DNA of 64,000 nucleotides from the NCBI GenBank assembly GCA_022410635.1, contig JAJVDF010000497.1:568509-632508 (forward strand), given 5' to 3'. Shown here one piece after another: positions 11,660 to 24,404 of this stretch. The notes under the pieces are model-generated. The model saw only the letters and a program-made list of their open reading frames with translations, ran no database searches and was not told the DNA's origin. A program made the translations under genes and the position numbers. Source of the stretch: Tretioscincus oriximinensis. Its lineage: Eukaryota; Chordata; Lepidosauria; Squamata; Gymnophthalmidae. Position 1 is the first letter of the stretch. Every line of letters starts with the position of its first letter.

Positions 11660-14095
11660 ATCAAGCACTGCCCAATGCTTGATCTGGTTGGTCTTTATGG
11701 TTTTGTATGGCAGCAAAGACATCTCCAGACACTTCTAAATGTATCTTCATTTAGTGATAGTCTAGAAGAATCTGACTAGAAGAACCAGTCTGCAGTTAAG
11801 CAATGCATATAATTCTGATTTGGCCTCTACATGTTTGATGTCCATTTCCAAACTTGTGGATCCTGGCAATAGAATCCAGATCAGGAATGACCTGTTGGGT
11901 TTTTCTCCCCCTATAAAAACTATGTTGATAGAGATGTCCTCAAAATAATATTGATGTGGTTATCCCAGGCAATGTCCAGACATATGTGGAAATCCCAACA
12001 TTGCCTAGGTTAACCTTGAGTTTTGCATTCTGTCTGGATGCATCCATTCCTGAAAAATACACATACAATAATCCTTTAAAACTAAAAAACAATTATGTGA
12101 CTAAGCAATTGTTTAAAAACAGGTTTTGTATATTTGCGATTTTTATGAAATTTGTATTTTCTCTATCTATTAGTTTCTTTTTGTATGCATGCTGGGTTTG
12201 TTTGTTTTTTACAATAATGGACTACATCAGGACATGTTCTGCTATATTTGTGACTTTCTGGAATAAGTATAGCTGAATAAAGCAACTGAATAAATAATGC
12301 CTAGATACAGCCATAGACTTGCTCTTCTTGTTCATCTATCGAGGGCTTTTTTGCACTTACTTTCAGACAGTTTTCTGTCTGAGGAATGAACACTGTGTAG
12401 AAGTGTGATTTTAAAATTTCAATTATGCCAACACGTTGGGAAAGGGCATTCAGAGCTTCATTCCCCAGACAGGAAATTTTGCATTTATAGGGCAGTGCGA
12501 TTCTCTGCCTGGGGCATAAAGGTAGGGCCTCTAGCTGGAGGGGTGAGGTAGTTTTGTTCAGAAAAAGGCTGCAAAAAGCAGAGAGAAAGGTGTGTAGAGG
12601 GATATGAACAGGAATCAAATGAAGGGATTAAAAGTTCAGCCAGCTAGGTTTACCTTTACACACACCTATTTGGCTGGCTATTGGACAGGGGAGTTTCCAG
12701 NCCTCTCTTTCTGCTTCTCACAGCTGGATCACTCCCAAATTTAGTCTGAAGTGGTTTCACTGAAAAAAGAAATGGAGCCCAGTATAAAGGAACTAGACTC
12801 AGACCAGAGAAAATCTAAATAACTTTTCTCTATTTTTAATCCATCTTTTGGGGGAATCCTCGGAAATTTTATTTTCCTGGGGGCCAATACTAGCCCAGAC
12901 TATTTTCTGCTTAGTTTACATTTGCATTTATTTTTACTATTTTTATTTATACTTTATAAAATGATAAACAAGTTACAATTAAAATAATAAAAATAGAGGT
13001 AACGACTGATTACCATTTAGAGGGCAAAATAATCTTAAATTCCAGAAAGATGAGCTGTCCAAAGANAACCAACTAAAATCCCATTTCTCTACAATCTGTA
13101 GCAACATATTATACTAATATCCATCCTTATTATCATGTGCAGAGCAGAAACAGTGTTTGGAACTACACAAACAGAGGAAGGCATAGTCTCTGACCTTTGG
13201 AGCACATCAGTCCAGTAGATCAAATAGATTAACACTGTGAGTTATTAGTTTTAAAAGCCAAGCTTCCAGAAGAAGAGATTCTTTTGAAATAAATGTCTCT
13301 TCCTATTAGGTAGAGAACTCTAAAAGCATGTGGTTTCTTTTAGCTGTTAGCTGCTATAGTAGTAGTATTATAAGCAACGTTTTTAAACAACTCATTTTTG
13401 TCCTTATATATNAATGTGCAGACACAGGCTGCATCCACACGAGGGTTGTGGAGGAGCTCCTACCTTTCCTCACTTGTGGGCGGCCACCATAGGTGGGTAG
13501 GAAGAAGGAAGCGCTGGTCTGTGAATGGCCAAGCACAGCCTTCCCTCCATCTGGTCTACTTTGCAGGGCTCTCTTGATTTGCAGAGGGCACATCTGAGCA
13601 GGTCACATTTTAAAAAAAACAGTGGGTTACAATGCCACTAATATCTATTGAAAGTTCCTTTTGGCCTCCCCCATTAAAGTTACATTTCTGTCTTTATTTT
13701 TAATGGCAACCCTATGTTAAAATCAATGTAATTTATTCCATTGTCATTCCCATGACCAGTGTGTCTGGCCTTCATCTTCAGTGTCTAAAAAGGAAAAGCA
13801 ATTTGCCATTCCAGCAATCACTGATTTTTATCCAACAAATATGTCTGTCTCAATTTTCTTTGCAGCCCTTAGACTATTCATTGACCGTATTTTATTTTTC
13901 TAGCCAGCAAAATAATCTGCTTTCTAAATGACTTTGTGTAAGAATCTACCCCTAAAATGTGAACAAAGATTGAACTGGTATCTAAAGAAAAATAGTTGAT
14001 TATTATAAATTATTCCCCTTTTTGACTAAAAAATTAAATAAATTGACTTTTAGAAAAAAATAGCAGTGTGAAAGACATATTGATAGATTACAAAA
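11660..14095. other. No recognisable gene; a solitary MITE-like end near 13425
   Basis: AGGCTGCATCCACACGAGG at about 13426 copies the family A terminus but no partner end was found nearby. The minus-strand open frame at 12301-12618 is in a single frame only and resembles nothing known. Confidence 0.35.
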
Positions 14096-14099
14096 GTAG

Positions 14100-14760
14100 T
14101 TGTTATTTCTCTTGATTTTCTTTATTTTAAAACATTTTATTGGCAACAACATTGTACTACATTTCCTTTTTACCCTTACAATGTTTTAAAATCTTTTTTA
14201 CCCCATCCCCTTTTTACATAGTTCACATAGAGACGATTACATCTGGAATATTAACCCTAGTAAAAATATTGTTTTCTTAATAAATAATTAAGAATAAATA
14301 ATAATTAATTTTCCATCACTACCTGTTTCTGTTTTCAATCTCCAGCTCCCCTACATTTTCCATACTATTGTATACCTCAGTTGCTATATTATTAATTACA
14401 TATCCATATAATCTTTGAAATGTCCACTTTGTCTCATCTTTCCATCCCAACACCAGAATAATTTGTGTACATGCTATTACCATGTCCAATATCTCCCTTA
14501 CTTGTATTGCTGTTATACGCTCCATTCCTTGATGTAAAACTACCATCTTCATTAATCTAATTTGCTTGTTCAACATTTCACTTAATTCTCTTTCAATCTT
14601 CTTCCAATATTCCTGAACTTTTTTGCATTCCCATGCCAGGTGTATAAACACCTCTCTATCCTGTCATCCATGCCGACATTGTCCAGTTAAATTTCTAGAG
14701 AAAAGCAACAATTGGGCTGGGATTCTATAGCATTTGTGTAATATCTTCCTCCTTGTTTCT
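14100..14760 (-). mobile_element. L1 LINE 3' fragment (end of ORF2)
   Basis: On the minus strand, 14651-14319 translates to MFIHLAWECKKVQEYWKKIE followed by TFQRLYGYVI, which follows the L1 ORF2 C-terminus pattern (H.WW.CP..Q.FW.. then a W.D...W helix). The upstream bases at 14700-14652 give CRHGWQDRE, matching the Cys-rich stretch just before it in L1. The frame is otherwise eroded. The left part is AT-rich and could be the 3' UTR. L1 makes endonuclease and reverse transcriptase for target-primed insertion, and this copy is dead. Confidence 0.75.
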
Positions 14761-14769
14761 TTTATTCTA

Positions 14770-15465
14770 TTATTTTTACAACGTGTAATTCTCATTATTA
14801 AAAACTCGTTATTTCAGCACATGCTGAAATTACTTCCTTTTTACAACCATTATAGGTATAGCACTTTTGTCCTGCTTTTATCTGATAACCCTACAGCTAA
14901 TTTTGACTGTTATTTAAATTGGCAAATTTTCATTTGCAAGCCTGCTTAACAAAATCTTATTATGCATTTCTGTGTTTATTTACATATTTCTGTGTTTATA
15001 TGTTTACTTCAGTGATTTATGTGGTCTCTCCTGCATTCTCCAGTTGAAGCATGAAACACAATAAATAAATAAATATTTCCAAATGAAATAGGTTCTTATA
15101 ATTGCGTAATATTAACACGTGCTTTACCAGAACAGGAAAGCTATTCTAAAGACTGGAGAGACCATTAAGAAAAGACATCTCCCTGTAGAGCTTAGCAATT
15201 GGGAGGTCTACATGGGATTTGTGGCTGTGTAATTTAGGGCTTTATATAGCATCAAATAGAAAGCAAATGTAGATCTTTCAACCATGAAAAACCTGGGAGT
15301 CCTGAGAACTATATACTCACTCAAGACACAGCACTTCCTCCACCCAAGCCATACAGCTCCCAGCAAACAGGCAAATAGTTATCAGTTTTCTCCCCCTCCC
15401 CTCCCTTCCCTTATTAGTTCTCTAGCACTTGCAGTTGCACATGACTATCAAACCAAGGCAATTTG
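14770..15465. other. No recognisable gene or repeat
   Basis: AT-rich sequence with a short AAATA run at about 15058-15078. Nothing else is supported. Confidence 0.35.
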
Positions 15466-15470
15466 AGAAC

Positions 15471-15702
15471 TAGTTTGGTGTGATGGTTATAGTGCTAATC
15501 TCCCAATTCAATTCCACACTCCTCCATGAAGCCAGCTGGGTGATCTTGGCCAATCACAGTTCTTTAGATCTCTATCAGCCCTGCTGATTTCCCAGAGCAT
15601 CTGTTATGGAAAAAGTAGCCAATGCTATGTGTGCCACCCTTTGGTTGGCTGCCCTTAGACCTTCAGGTATAGGTGGGGTATAAGTATAAATAAATAAATT
15701 GT
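15471..15702 (+). mobile_element. Sauria-like SINE, type 1
   Basis: The head TTTGGTGTGATGGTTATAGT is a degenerate tRNA-like A box, and CAATTCAATTCCACACTCC covers the B box. The body CTCCATGAAGCCAGCTGGGT matches the copy at 26466-26728. The 3' end reads CCTTCAGGTATAGG then GGGGTATAA and an AAATAAATAAAT tail, as in the L2-like LINE at 60548. More decayed than the 26.5-kb copy. Confidence 0.85.
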
Positions 15703-15709
15703 ATCCAGA

Positions 15710-18138
15710 ACAATCCATTTCGCCAGTTACTAGAATGGATAGCCTGCCTTGGAGGTAATAGGAATGTAGGTAGAGGCATCTTTACCATCTGGCCTGAGTT
15801 GCATATGTGAGAGCATTAACCAATCACATCTATGTCCATTTCAGGTGCTGCGACAGAAGAAAAGCCCAGAAGTGCACAAATTTTAAAAATTAGTTTACCA
15901 GCTTTTCAAGAATATATTAATGAAATGGAGATTACAGTAATTTAGTTACTGAAACATTATGGCCAGGTAACCAATATCCATCAATAATTATTGGAAGAGG
16001 AGGTAAACAAGCAGTTCCGACCAGTGGAGCTTCAACGTAACGTACAATACTAAATCCACAAATATTCCAATAATGTGAATTTGTACTTATCTTGCATGGA
16101 AATCTATAATCTAAATTTGACTGGTCCACATTCAGCCTATTACTGGATCCAGAAAACATTCAACCTCTTGTTATCATTCTAAATAAATTAAGGGGCATAT
16201 CAAAAGATAAAGAGACCACATCACACCTCAAAACAAAACTAATTAAGCAAAAATAAGTAATTTCCAGTGAATGAAATAGAATACATTTTAATTTCTTTGG
16301 GTCCCACAAAATACCAGATGTGCAGCAAGTCATCATAATGCTTGGCAAGACTGAGGGAAACAAAAGAACAGGAGGGCAACACACAAGATGGATGAACTGG
16401 ATACAATGTCCTTGGAATGGCTACAAGTTATTACTAAAGACATTCACGTTGCTTAGCATTTTTTATATCATCACCATCTCCACAATACTACATCAATTGA
16501 AAGGAATTTGTATACACTTTCAATTGATGCCTTCTGGATCTCTGGGTAGCAATTCTTAAGATAAAGGAAGAAATGCAACATTTGTTGGAATGGTAAAACA
16601 ATGGTTCAAAGTGTGAGTTGTGACACCTTGGGTGTCAATTAAAGAATTTGGGGTGCATTGAAAGNTTTATCCCCCTTCCTCATCTCTTTGTCCCTTTACC
16701 ATGTTGATTGCTTTTCTAGCTCGCAATATCTCTGCTGGAACAGCTAGTCAGGCCATTGCTGTCTTCCTCTTGTTTCCTTTGCTCCCTTTTTGTTGGTAGG
16801 AGCTTAATAAGTGGTTGGGGGGGTGTGAGAGAGAAAGGTAGATGGATGTCAATGTATTCACTGGTTTTGAGTAACATTATTGTTTTCAGTTTTATAGGGA
16901 ATTTTACTTTGCAAATGGAGTTTAAGTACAGTTTTAAGGGNTCACAAACAAAAGTGTTACCCTAAAATGGGCTACAAGCTCAGAAGGTTTGGGTACTATT
17001 GTGATAAAGCACATTGATTTTGGGGGTGGAAGACACGGTGCAAGATTCAAATCACACAAATTAATTCAGTGTTGGATTCTCTGTTGATCAAAAGCCCATG
17101 GCTAGAACCAGAATGGTGTTTGCCATCTGTATGCTGATGCAAACTATTGCAGGCTGTAGTAGGCCTCTGTTCAGGGATATATTTTAGAATAAGGCCCAGG
17201 ACAGAAAGAACAAAGAAGAATAGTAATCACTTCATAAATTTTGCTAAAGTTCTGTATTTGCAGAGCAAATCTATTTCCTTTACTTGATGTTTACCTGACT
17301 AAACTAATTCAGTGGGATTCTTAGCAGGTCCAGCATTAATTGTTTGAAAAATGCTGACCGAAAGAACACTGCAAATCACAGTTCTTGTTCCATCTCTCGT
17401 AGTTTGATACCTTCTGTAAATTTTTGCTCTTTTCCTCGGATACTAGCTCTGCAACCTAACAAGGATTTAATTTGACAATTTGTAGATGGTATTCTTGTAT
17501 TACCCTCTTAGACCTCGGTAACAGTCTTTGTTCCTCTTTAGCAGAGCATTAAAACATTAAAAGCCATAAATTCCATAGTCACCTGTATCCATTTATTGCT
17601 AATTTATTATGGCACATATCATAAAACTTTGTCTGACATATAGGCCTCTTCATAACTATAAATCTTTCTCCCCTGTTTAGATAACTTATTCTTAAGTTCA
17701 AGAAAAGACCTCTTGGAGCAAATATTTAAAACATCTATTTATTATGCAATAATAGATTGACCATATTGAGTGTGCTATGAAATATTAATCTGCATTTTTA
17801 TTATTTATCACATCAAACTCTCATTAAGATAAATGAGAACCTTTCAAAGAGAAAAATAATCAAGTTACAAAAACATGAAATAAAGTGTCAGATTCTTAGA
17901 GTGCCAGCATGAATCCATTATTTTTGCAATTGCTGTTTGTTAATGGAGCAAGCCATATACATATACTAAGATACCAGCATTTGAAATTTAGCAAAACTTA
18001 CACTATAAGTTGAGCTGCCCTACTTCTCTTATTTCTATAGTAGGATATCTAGAAATAAAATCCTTTTTTGCCAGTTCTATTTAATTCATTTTTAGCTTTA
18101 GATTTGTGTATGAGTTGCAGATTTTATGGTTTGGTAAT
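15710..18138. other. No recognisable gene; small family B repeat fragment near 17125
   Basis: ATGCTGATGCAAACTATTGCAGG at about 17130-17152 (described here, not complete) resembles the hairpin arm of the MITE at 29679. The rest is AT-rich with only chance open frames. Confidence 0.35.
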
Positions 18139-18141
18139 TAA

Positions 18142-18530
18142 GGTTATGTGCACACGATGTTTTTCTACCTCGTTTGTAGTGTAATCAGGATGTCTTGGGC
18201 ACAGTTGTCAAAAAATGCCTTTTTCCCTGGAATAAACTATTGCACAGATATTCAGGCATCGTTCTGGAGAACCCTCGTATTCTCGCAACCATATGCATGT
18301 GCAGAAATTAGAGGTGAAATGATAAAACAGTCGAGAACACAGCAGTTGTTACTGGATGTTGCAAATAAAAAAAATATTCTCAGACTGCACTGCTACGAGA
18401 TCAAAGAGCGATGTTACGGAACTGGGACATTAGTTATAGAATATACATGTTTGGTATGAAGAGACACACAATTGCTATATTCCGGATTATAGCACTGTAG
18501 CTGTTTTTAANTCGTGGTGTGCACCTGCCC
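18142..18530. mobile_element. Non-autonomous DNA transposon, PIF/Harbinger-like (family C, copy 1)
   Basis: The left end GGTTATGTGCACAC and the inverted right end GGGCAGGTGCACACC sit between two TAA trinucleotides (18139-18141 and 18531-18533), the 3-bp duplication typical of PIF/Harbinger. The interior is shared with 50120-50523: CAGATATTCA.GCATCGTTC, CGAGAACACAGCAGTTG and ATTCCGGATTATA recur in order. The 103-codon open frame across it is not conserved in the second copy. Confidence 0.82.
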
Positions 18531-19167
18531 TAAGTGTTTCTTGGTTTTATAGGTTTTGATACATTTGGTAAAGAGAAATGTAGAGATGTAGGTAAATATA
18601 TATGCAATAAAATACATGTTTTCCTGGCGCCTTATAATTGATATTCAAACAGTTCATATAGAAGACTATGTGTAGCAATGGGCAGTATGACCATTGGGAC
18701 ATTACAATTGTATATCCAAGAGAGCTTCCACATAACATGGTTTGCCTCGCTAATTCTTTTAAAACGCATTCACCACCCGTCCCACCTACCATAATGCTTC
18801 CACACTGTTCCAACACATTGCTTACCAATCACATACATGATGAGCCCCATAAGACATTGCTGCACTTGTCTTACTACAACTCCCAGAATTCTGTGTGAGC
18901 TTTTCTACAGTTCCAAAGCTTTCTCTGTGAGCCAAGAGCCAATGGACTTTTATGTTGTTCCAAATTTTTGCAAGATTTGCCAAGTTTCACACTGCTGAGT
19001 GTCCCTATGAAGCTTTCTTTCGGATTTTACAAAATGCCCTTTGTTGAACTGCACAAACTGTGTGACTAGAAATTCAATGAAATGGACCTTTTTAGTGAGG
19101 GGATCACTGTGCATGTGTGATCTTGTGGCTTGAATTTAAGGTGATGGTGCTACCAANATGTTAGAAA

Positions 19168-19340
19168 TCATGCATGGGGATGTAGTCCAAAATATATTGA
19201 GACCAGTTTCAGGATGATTTTGTAGTAGCTGTGATTAGAATGCATGGGTCTGGACCAGTGAGGCCCACTGGTTCCAGACCATAGCAAGATATGCTGTGGA
19301 ATAGCACCATTCGCATGATAAGGCTTGTCCAACTCCCACA
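19168..19340. mobile_element. Probable palindromic MITE with a short perfect hairpin
   Basis: 19246-19260 (GGGTCTGGACCAGTG) and 19266-19281 (CACTGGTTCCAGACCA) form an inverted pair around a 5-base loop. The flanks GGGGATGTAGTCC and CTTGTCCAACTCCCAC are weakly inverted. The outer ends are uncertain. Confidence 0.4.
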
Positions 19341-19444
19341 TTAAATTTTGACAGCTAGCAACTAATGTACTTAACCTTGAAGAGTCTGGGGAACTCATTT
19401 CAGTAGCATGGTTTGAGGGACTGCCAAAATGGATAATTGTTGTT

Positions 19445-19560
19445 TGTTTATATTCCGCCTTATATCCAAAGATCTTAGGGCCAATAGCAATTAAAAATGA
19501 TAAAAACAGATAAAAAAGAACAGTTAAAAATGGTAACAGTACCTATAAGAACAGAGAGCA
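19445..19560 (-). mobile_element. L2-like LINE 3' end
   Basis: TTATATTCCGCCTTATATCC then AAGATCTTAGGGCCAA and an A-rich run follow the same order as the 3' UTR at 60580-60690. Only the 3' end was retained. Confidence 0.7.
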
Positions 19561-19569
19561 TCATTTGCT

Positions 19570-21075
19570 GGATCAAAACCCAGAGTGAACAAGAGATGTC
19601 TGAATGTGATCTTTACCTGAATGGTAAAGGTACCTGAATGGACCTCTCAGGGGAGACCTCTCCACAATCTGTGGGCTGCCACAGATTTATCCTACAATGA
19701 AGATGTTATGAGCAGTCCATGATTTCTCATAAGAACACAGGGCCAAATGTGCACATGACTGTAGTTTTGCTTATACTTTTTACCAAGACTCTGCACCCTT
19801 TCTGGCATCTTGTGTTTCCTCACAGTTGACAGAAAAATAGATGAAATTATCTCATGAATGCAGCCTTTCAATTTTATCTGAAGTGCAATAAACGAGGAAC
19901 CTACATAGTAGGTTCTGGAGGCTTACGAATTAATTGATTCTGTTTTTAAAGGAATTTTTTCTTTTCTGTTAAGCCTTCTTAATTCATTGCAATTCCAGAA
20001 AACACTAAAACAGTCATGATAAAATAGCATTGATGGCCACAGTGGCAGAAGCCTGTCAGCACAAAACCAAGCTTATATGAAGACCAGAAATATTGCACAT
20101 CTAAGAAGGCTACAGAAAGAATAACTGCCTCTGAAGGTAGGACCAATGTTAAAAACATCACTTTATAAAGTTATGGTAATTCACATACTGTTGTTTTATT
20201 TTACAATAAGGTATGCCCTGTGGATTATTTGTCTGAAAATATACATATAGCTGCTTACGGTGGCTTTCTGAACCCTGCAGTCCCACCCGTATATTTCCAG
20301 ATAAGATAAATGAAATGAAAGCAAAGCATCTTAAGACTTTACAGTAAATCTGTATACTGTTGAATAAAGTTTTATCCCCTGAACACAGTCATGCTGATAG
20401 AAGTTGGTTTACCTCACATGTGCAAGAAGTAAATTTTTATGTCTGATCTTGAGATTTGTACCCAAGTAACTAAACACTGCATAGTGGGGCTGGGGAGCCA
20501 GTGACCCACCAGATGTTGTTCAATTGCTTTAATCCCTCTAATCCATGACCATTGGTCATGCTGGCTGAGGTAAGATCTAAGGATCTTACAATATTCTAGA
20601 TGGGGTTGACAGGGGCTGGAATAAAACAAGAAGTTCCCATCCCCACTGCCTGAAAAGCATCAGAAAAAATGTCACCAATAATTCCTTATATAAAGCATTT
20701 GTGGGAGAGGTTACTAGATACAGTTGGCAAACAAATTAAGACTCTGGTACTGTGTGGTATGATCCAAATGAAGCAAATGATCCCCCTTTTCTATAAAAAT
20801 ACAGACTTGGAATGTGCTGAAACTTAATGCTTACTCCCAGGAAATATTTTAAGCAAAACAGCTTGATCCATAATGTCATTCAATGTTATTCAGGATTTAC
20901 AACATCTGGAAACTGCAATCATTTAGCAAAAATGGTATTGGGGAAGGCTGCAATATTTATGAAAATAATACTGATGACCTTTTTCTTTACACAGTTTGCT
21001 TTTGTAGTCTTAGATTGAAGGAAATTGTGTGTATATACTGTATATATATTATTCTCCAGCCTGGTCTAGAATGAA
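19570..21075. other. No recognisable gene or repeat
   Basis: AT-rich sequence with only chance-length open frames. Confidence 0.35.
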
Positions 21076-21081
21076 AAGAAT

Positions 21082-21366
21082 CTGGTTTTTATACCCCGCC
21101 TTTCTTACCCAAAGGGACTCAGGGTGGCTTACAAGGTTAATTTTCAACCAAAAGCATATATCTGTTTTATCTTCTCCACCAGGTTAATGGTGGTACTCAT
21201 TTATCTAATTGAAATGTAAATTGGAAATTCACTTTCTTTTGAATATCTGAGTTGGCTAGAGCTGAAGGCCAGCAAAGGGTGCTCACTCTTCTCCATTTCT
21301 GACACAGGGCTTCAAAACTGGATCTCATACTTGAAAGACCAGCTCTTAGCAACTGCACCATTCGTA
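21082..21366 (-). mobile_element. tRNA-derived SINE, type 2, with tail
   Basis: Read from 21366: a tRNA-like head (GGTGCAGTTGCTAAGAGCTG), then GAGTGAGCACCCTTTGCTGG and AGCTCTAGCCAACTCAG, and a tail CCACCCTGAGTCCCTTTGGG with GGCGGGGTATAAAAACCAG. The middle matches 5010-5193 and 24405-24632. The tail resembles the L2-like LINE tail in its CCCTGAG and GGGTATAA segments. Confidence 0.82.
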
Positions 21367-21717
21367 CCTTTAAATTAAGATGAATATTTTTCATCCCAAG
21401 GGAAATAGATCTCTATTATATAAGGTAAAGAATATCATTGTAAATTAATAGATTTAAGGAACTATTCAGTTCTGTTCAAGGTAATTTTGTTCCAGGGCCC
21501 CACATAAGTATTATACAAAATNAAAGATATAAAAAGGGACATTCTTAAGTCAAGAATTTTGGGCCCTTTACGCACAAATCTATCAATTCAGTTTAAATAG
21601 CTAAATAATCCACATTGTCTGCATGGGGCTAGTGGTAATATAAATCATACCTGTACTCTAAAGATAGACCACATTAATCAGTACTTTATCTGTAATAGTG
21701 TTATTTCTTCTGGAAAA

Positions 21718-21894
21718 TAGGCTGACCAGATGACCCCTTTTTGGGGGGGGGTTGACAACCTGATTTTGGGGTGCTTCCCGTTTTTTTTATGAAAAAAAAT
21801 CTTTTTTTAAAAAAAATTCTCAGAAGAAAACGGAAGCACCCCAAAACTGGGTTTTCAACCCCGCCCCCCCAAAAAGGGTCATCTGGTCAGCCTA
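21718..21894. mobile_element. Palindromic MITE flanked by TA (family D, copy 1)
   Basis: TA then GGCTGACCAGATGACCCCTT at the left pairs with AAGGGTCATCTGGTCAGCC and TA at the right. Pairing continues to an A/T-rich centre (TTTTTTTATG and AAAAAAAATT). Three complete copies in this window share these termini. A TA duplication suggests a Tc1/mariner-type transposase, but TA could also belong to the ends. Confidence 0.88.
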
Positions 21895-21899
21895 GTGCA

Positions 21900-23720
21900 T
21901 CCACTAGACTGTATCTAAGTGAGCATAGACATGGTTATAAGAGATTGACTAACAAGAAAAAGGGAGAGTGAACATTTGTAGATATTTTTCAGATATTATG
22001 NAAACATAACACAGTACTTCTACCTTTTCCTTATTAGTCTCAAGATGTTATAAGACTCATTTATCTAAAATTTTGAGTTTCCTTCTCTTTGTGCTGTGTT
22101 GCCTCTGCAGACTTGGGTTGATGGCAGAGGCTGAAAAGTCTGTTACTGAAGGTTTNCTAGCTCAATGCAAAGATCCCCACGATTCTTCTTTTATGATTTT
22201 TTTGAATTGTGTTTTGGAATGTTTTTTCATAGCTTTTTACTTTTCCCATTTTCCCACTTTTCCCATATTCCCCTCCCCCAAGTTCTGCTATAATTAACTT
22301 TTGGTAGTTATTTAAATGTTTAATTAACTCTACCCCCCAGGTATTTTATTTCTTTAATATCTGATTTCTCTAATTCCTTTTTGTTTTCTTGAGGGAATAT
22401 TAAAGGACCTAATTTCCAATATTTATTTTCAATCCAGAGGTTGTTTTCCCTCCGAATTCCATGACATTATATATTAACTTTCTGCTCTGGTTAACTAGAA
22501 ATTATCAACGAATCATCCATAAGAAATTTAATTCACTTTGTCCATTTTTGTATCCCTTCAGTCAATCATTCCTTAATTAGTTTATTTATAGCCTTATTGG
22601 TCTTTGTTCCAATTTTATAAATCTAGAGTAGTTCCCATTTATCTTTATTGAATTTTGTATTTTGTAACCTACTCTGAGATATTCAGATAAAAAAGAAAAA
22701 GAAAGGAAATGGTCTGTTACTTATTGCTCACACTGCTTTGCTTTTACCACGTTATCTGTCCTTTCCGATTAGCCATGTGATTCTAATATTTTTGCTATTG
22801 GGGTCTAGACAAACAATGTTGTGTCAGGGCTGAAGCAAGTACCATTATAATGATTTACTGTCAATTTACTATTTTGGAATTCTTTGTATTTTCTCATGTA
22901 TTGCATGGATTACTAATTCCATACTATGTGAGATTTGAAGTCTATTCTGATTTATAGTGTATCATTGGTAAGAATAAGCAAAATGTCCTATTCTTAGTAC
23001 CATTCACTGACAGTTGCAAAAATACAGTCATCCAAAGTTTGATTTTTATGGTTTTCATCATTTATCTAACAACAATAACAACATTTTAAATATATATTTA
23101 TAACACACCTTTCACCAAAAGCCCTTAACGTTTGTTGCTTTCTCCACAAAAGATACCTTGTGGACACAAATCAGATATTTGGAATGGCAACACACAGAAA
23201 CCTGTTGCAGAACACTTCAATCTCTCAGGGCATTCAATCTTAGAACTGTAGTCTTTGAACAAAGGAACTACAAAGGAAGATTTGAAAAAGAAGCAGCAGA
23301 ACATAAACACATTCAAAAATTCCAGTCCATCGACTTAGAGACAATGGTTNCCTGACACACTATACATATTATAACACCATTTAATTATTTGATTGATGTA
23401 CAATCAACCAGATGCATTTTGAGATTCATCTACTTGAAAGGATTAACTTCTGCTACTTAGCTGTTTTTCTCACCTAGTTCATCGCCCATACCACATTTAG
23501 ATGTCCTTTGTCTGAAAAGTAGACGTGTCTACAAAAGTTCACACAACCTATCTCTCTCCTGTTAAGTCTCCCCATGAAGTAGAGAAGGCTGAGAGAGTTC
23601 TAAATAACTGTGAAAGGCCCAAGACAACCAAGCAGGCTTCAAAGGAGTGTGGAATCAAACCGGGACACTACTAGAATTGCCCAAATTGACATAAACAAGG
23701 AGACTACTAGAATTACACCG
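21900..23720. other. No recognisable gene; pyrimidine-rich AT stretch at 22200-22680
   Basis: 22200-22680 is poor in G and could be the 3' UTR of an old LINE on the minus strand, but no coding motif supports this. An acceptor-like CCTCTGCAG at 22110 precedes an open frame that lacks a good donor. Confidence 0.3.
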
Positions 23721-23724
23721 GATT

Positions 23725-23835
23725 GGCCTATAAGAAGCCCTGCTGAATCAGGCCAGAGTCCATCTAGTCCAGCATTCTGTCTCACACAGTGGCCCACCAA
23801 TTGCACCTGGGCAGTCTGTAACTACTGCAATTACA
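23725..23835 (-). mobile_element. CR1-type LINE 3' terminus
   Basis: The order CTGAATCAGGCC, CCATCTAGTCCAGCATTCTG, CACAGTGGCCCACCAATTGC and GGGCAGTCTG matches the 3' end of the CR1 fragment at 39938. Strongly 5'-truncated. Confidence 0.75.
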
Positions 23836-23849
23836 GGTGATATCCAAAC

Positions 23850-24320
23850 AAGACTTTCTTCACACAACAATGGCATTAATATGTTTTTTTCTCCTCATAT
23901 AACTTTAGGAATCCAACAGTGGTAGCATTAGAAAGGTCCATTAGCCTGTTTTTTCCTCTTAGTGTTTTGCATGCAATTTCCATAGAGTGATAATATCCTG
24001 TCTTTGAGCCATGTGGATATGGCTGTGAGACTGCCAAGAGTTCCATCCCTGCCTCACGATTCTTTGCCAGGTTTCAGTGAGGCAGGGCATGGAAAAGTTT
24101 TTCCTGTTGAAATTATGCAGAAAAAAACAGTGTTTGTAATTTAAAAAAAAAACCAGACAACTCCAAAAACGTTAGAAGTGAGGGTATTTTTCCTTTGCAT
24201 TCTGCCACTCGGTAAAAAAGAAAACCAGCAGCCAACTACAGAAGTGAAAAAAATTAGCCAATTACAAGCAAGAAATTACCCTGTGGCTTCATGAAAATTG
24301 TAAGCAAATTTACAAAGACA
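23850..24320. mobile_element. Unclassified dispersed repeat, copy 1 (partner at 51385-51770)
   Basis: Shares ordered blocks with 51385-51770: CTTCACA near the start, CAGTGGTAGCATTAG.AAGGT, TTTTTCCTC.TAGT, GCCAAGAGT, GGCAGGGCAT.GAAA, and the later CAGCAGCCAA plus AA.TTACC. Both copies have the same orientation. Clear terminal inverted repeats and target duplications were not found. Probably a non-autonomous DNA element. Confidence 0.6.
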
Positions 24321-24404
24321 GAAAAGGAGTTTTTTCCTGTGTGGGAAAAACTAAGCAACAGTCCTAGCGATATGTTACCAAGTCAAGGCATTACCACATT
24401 TTCN

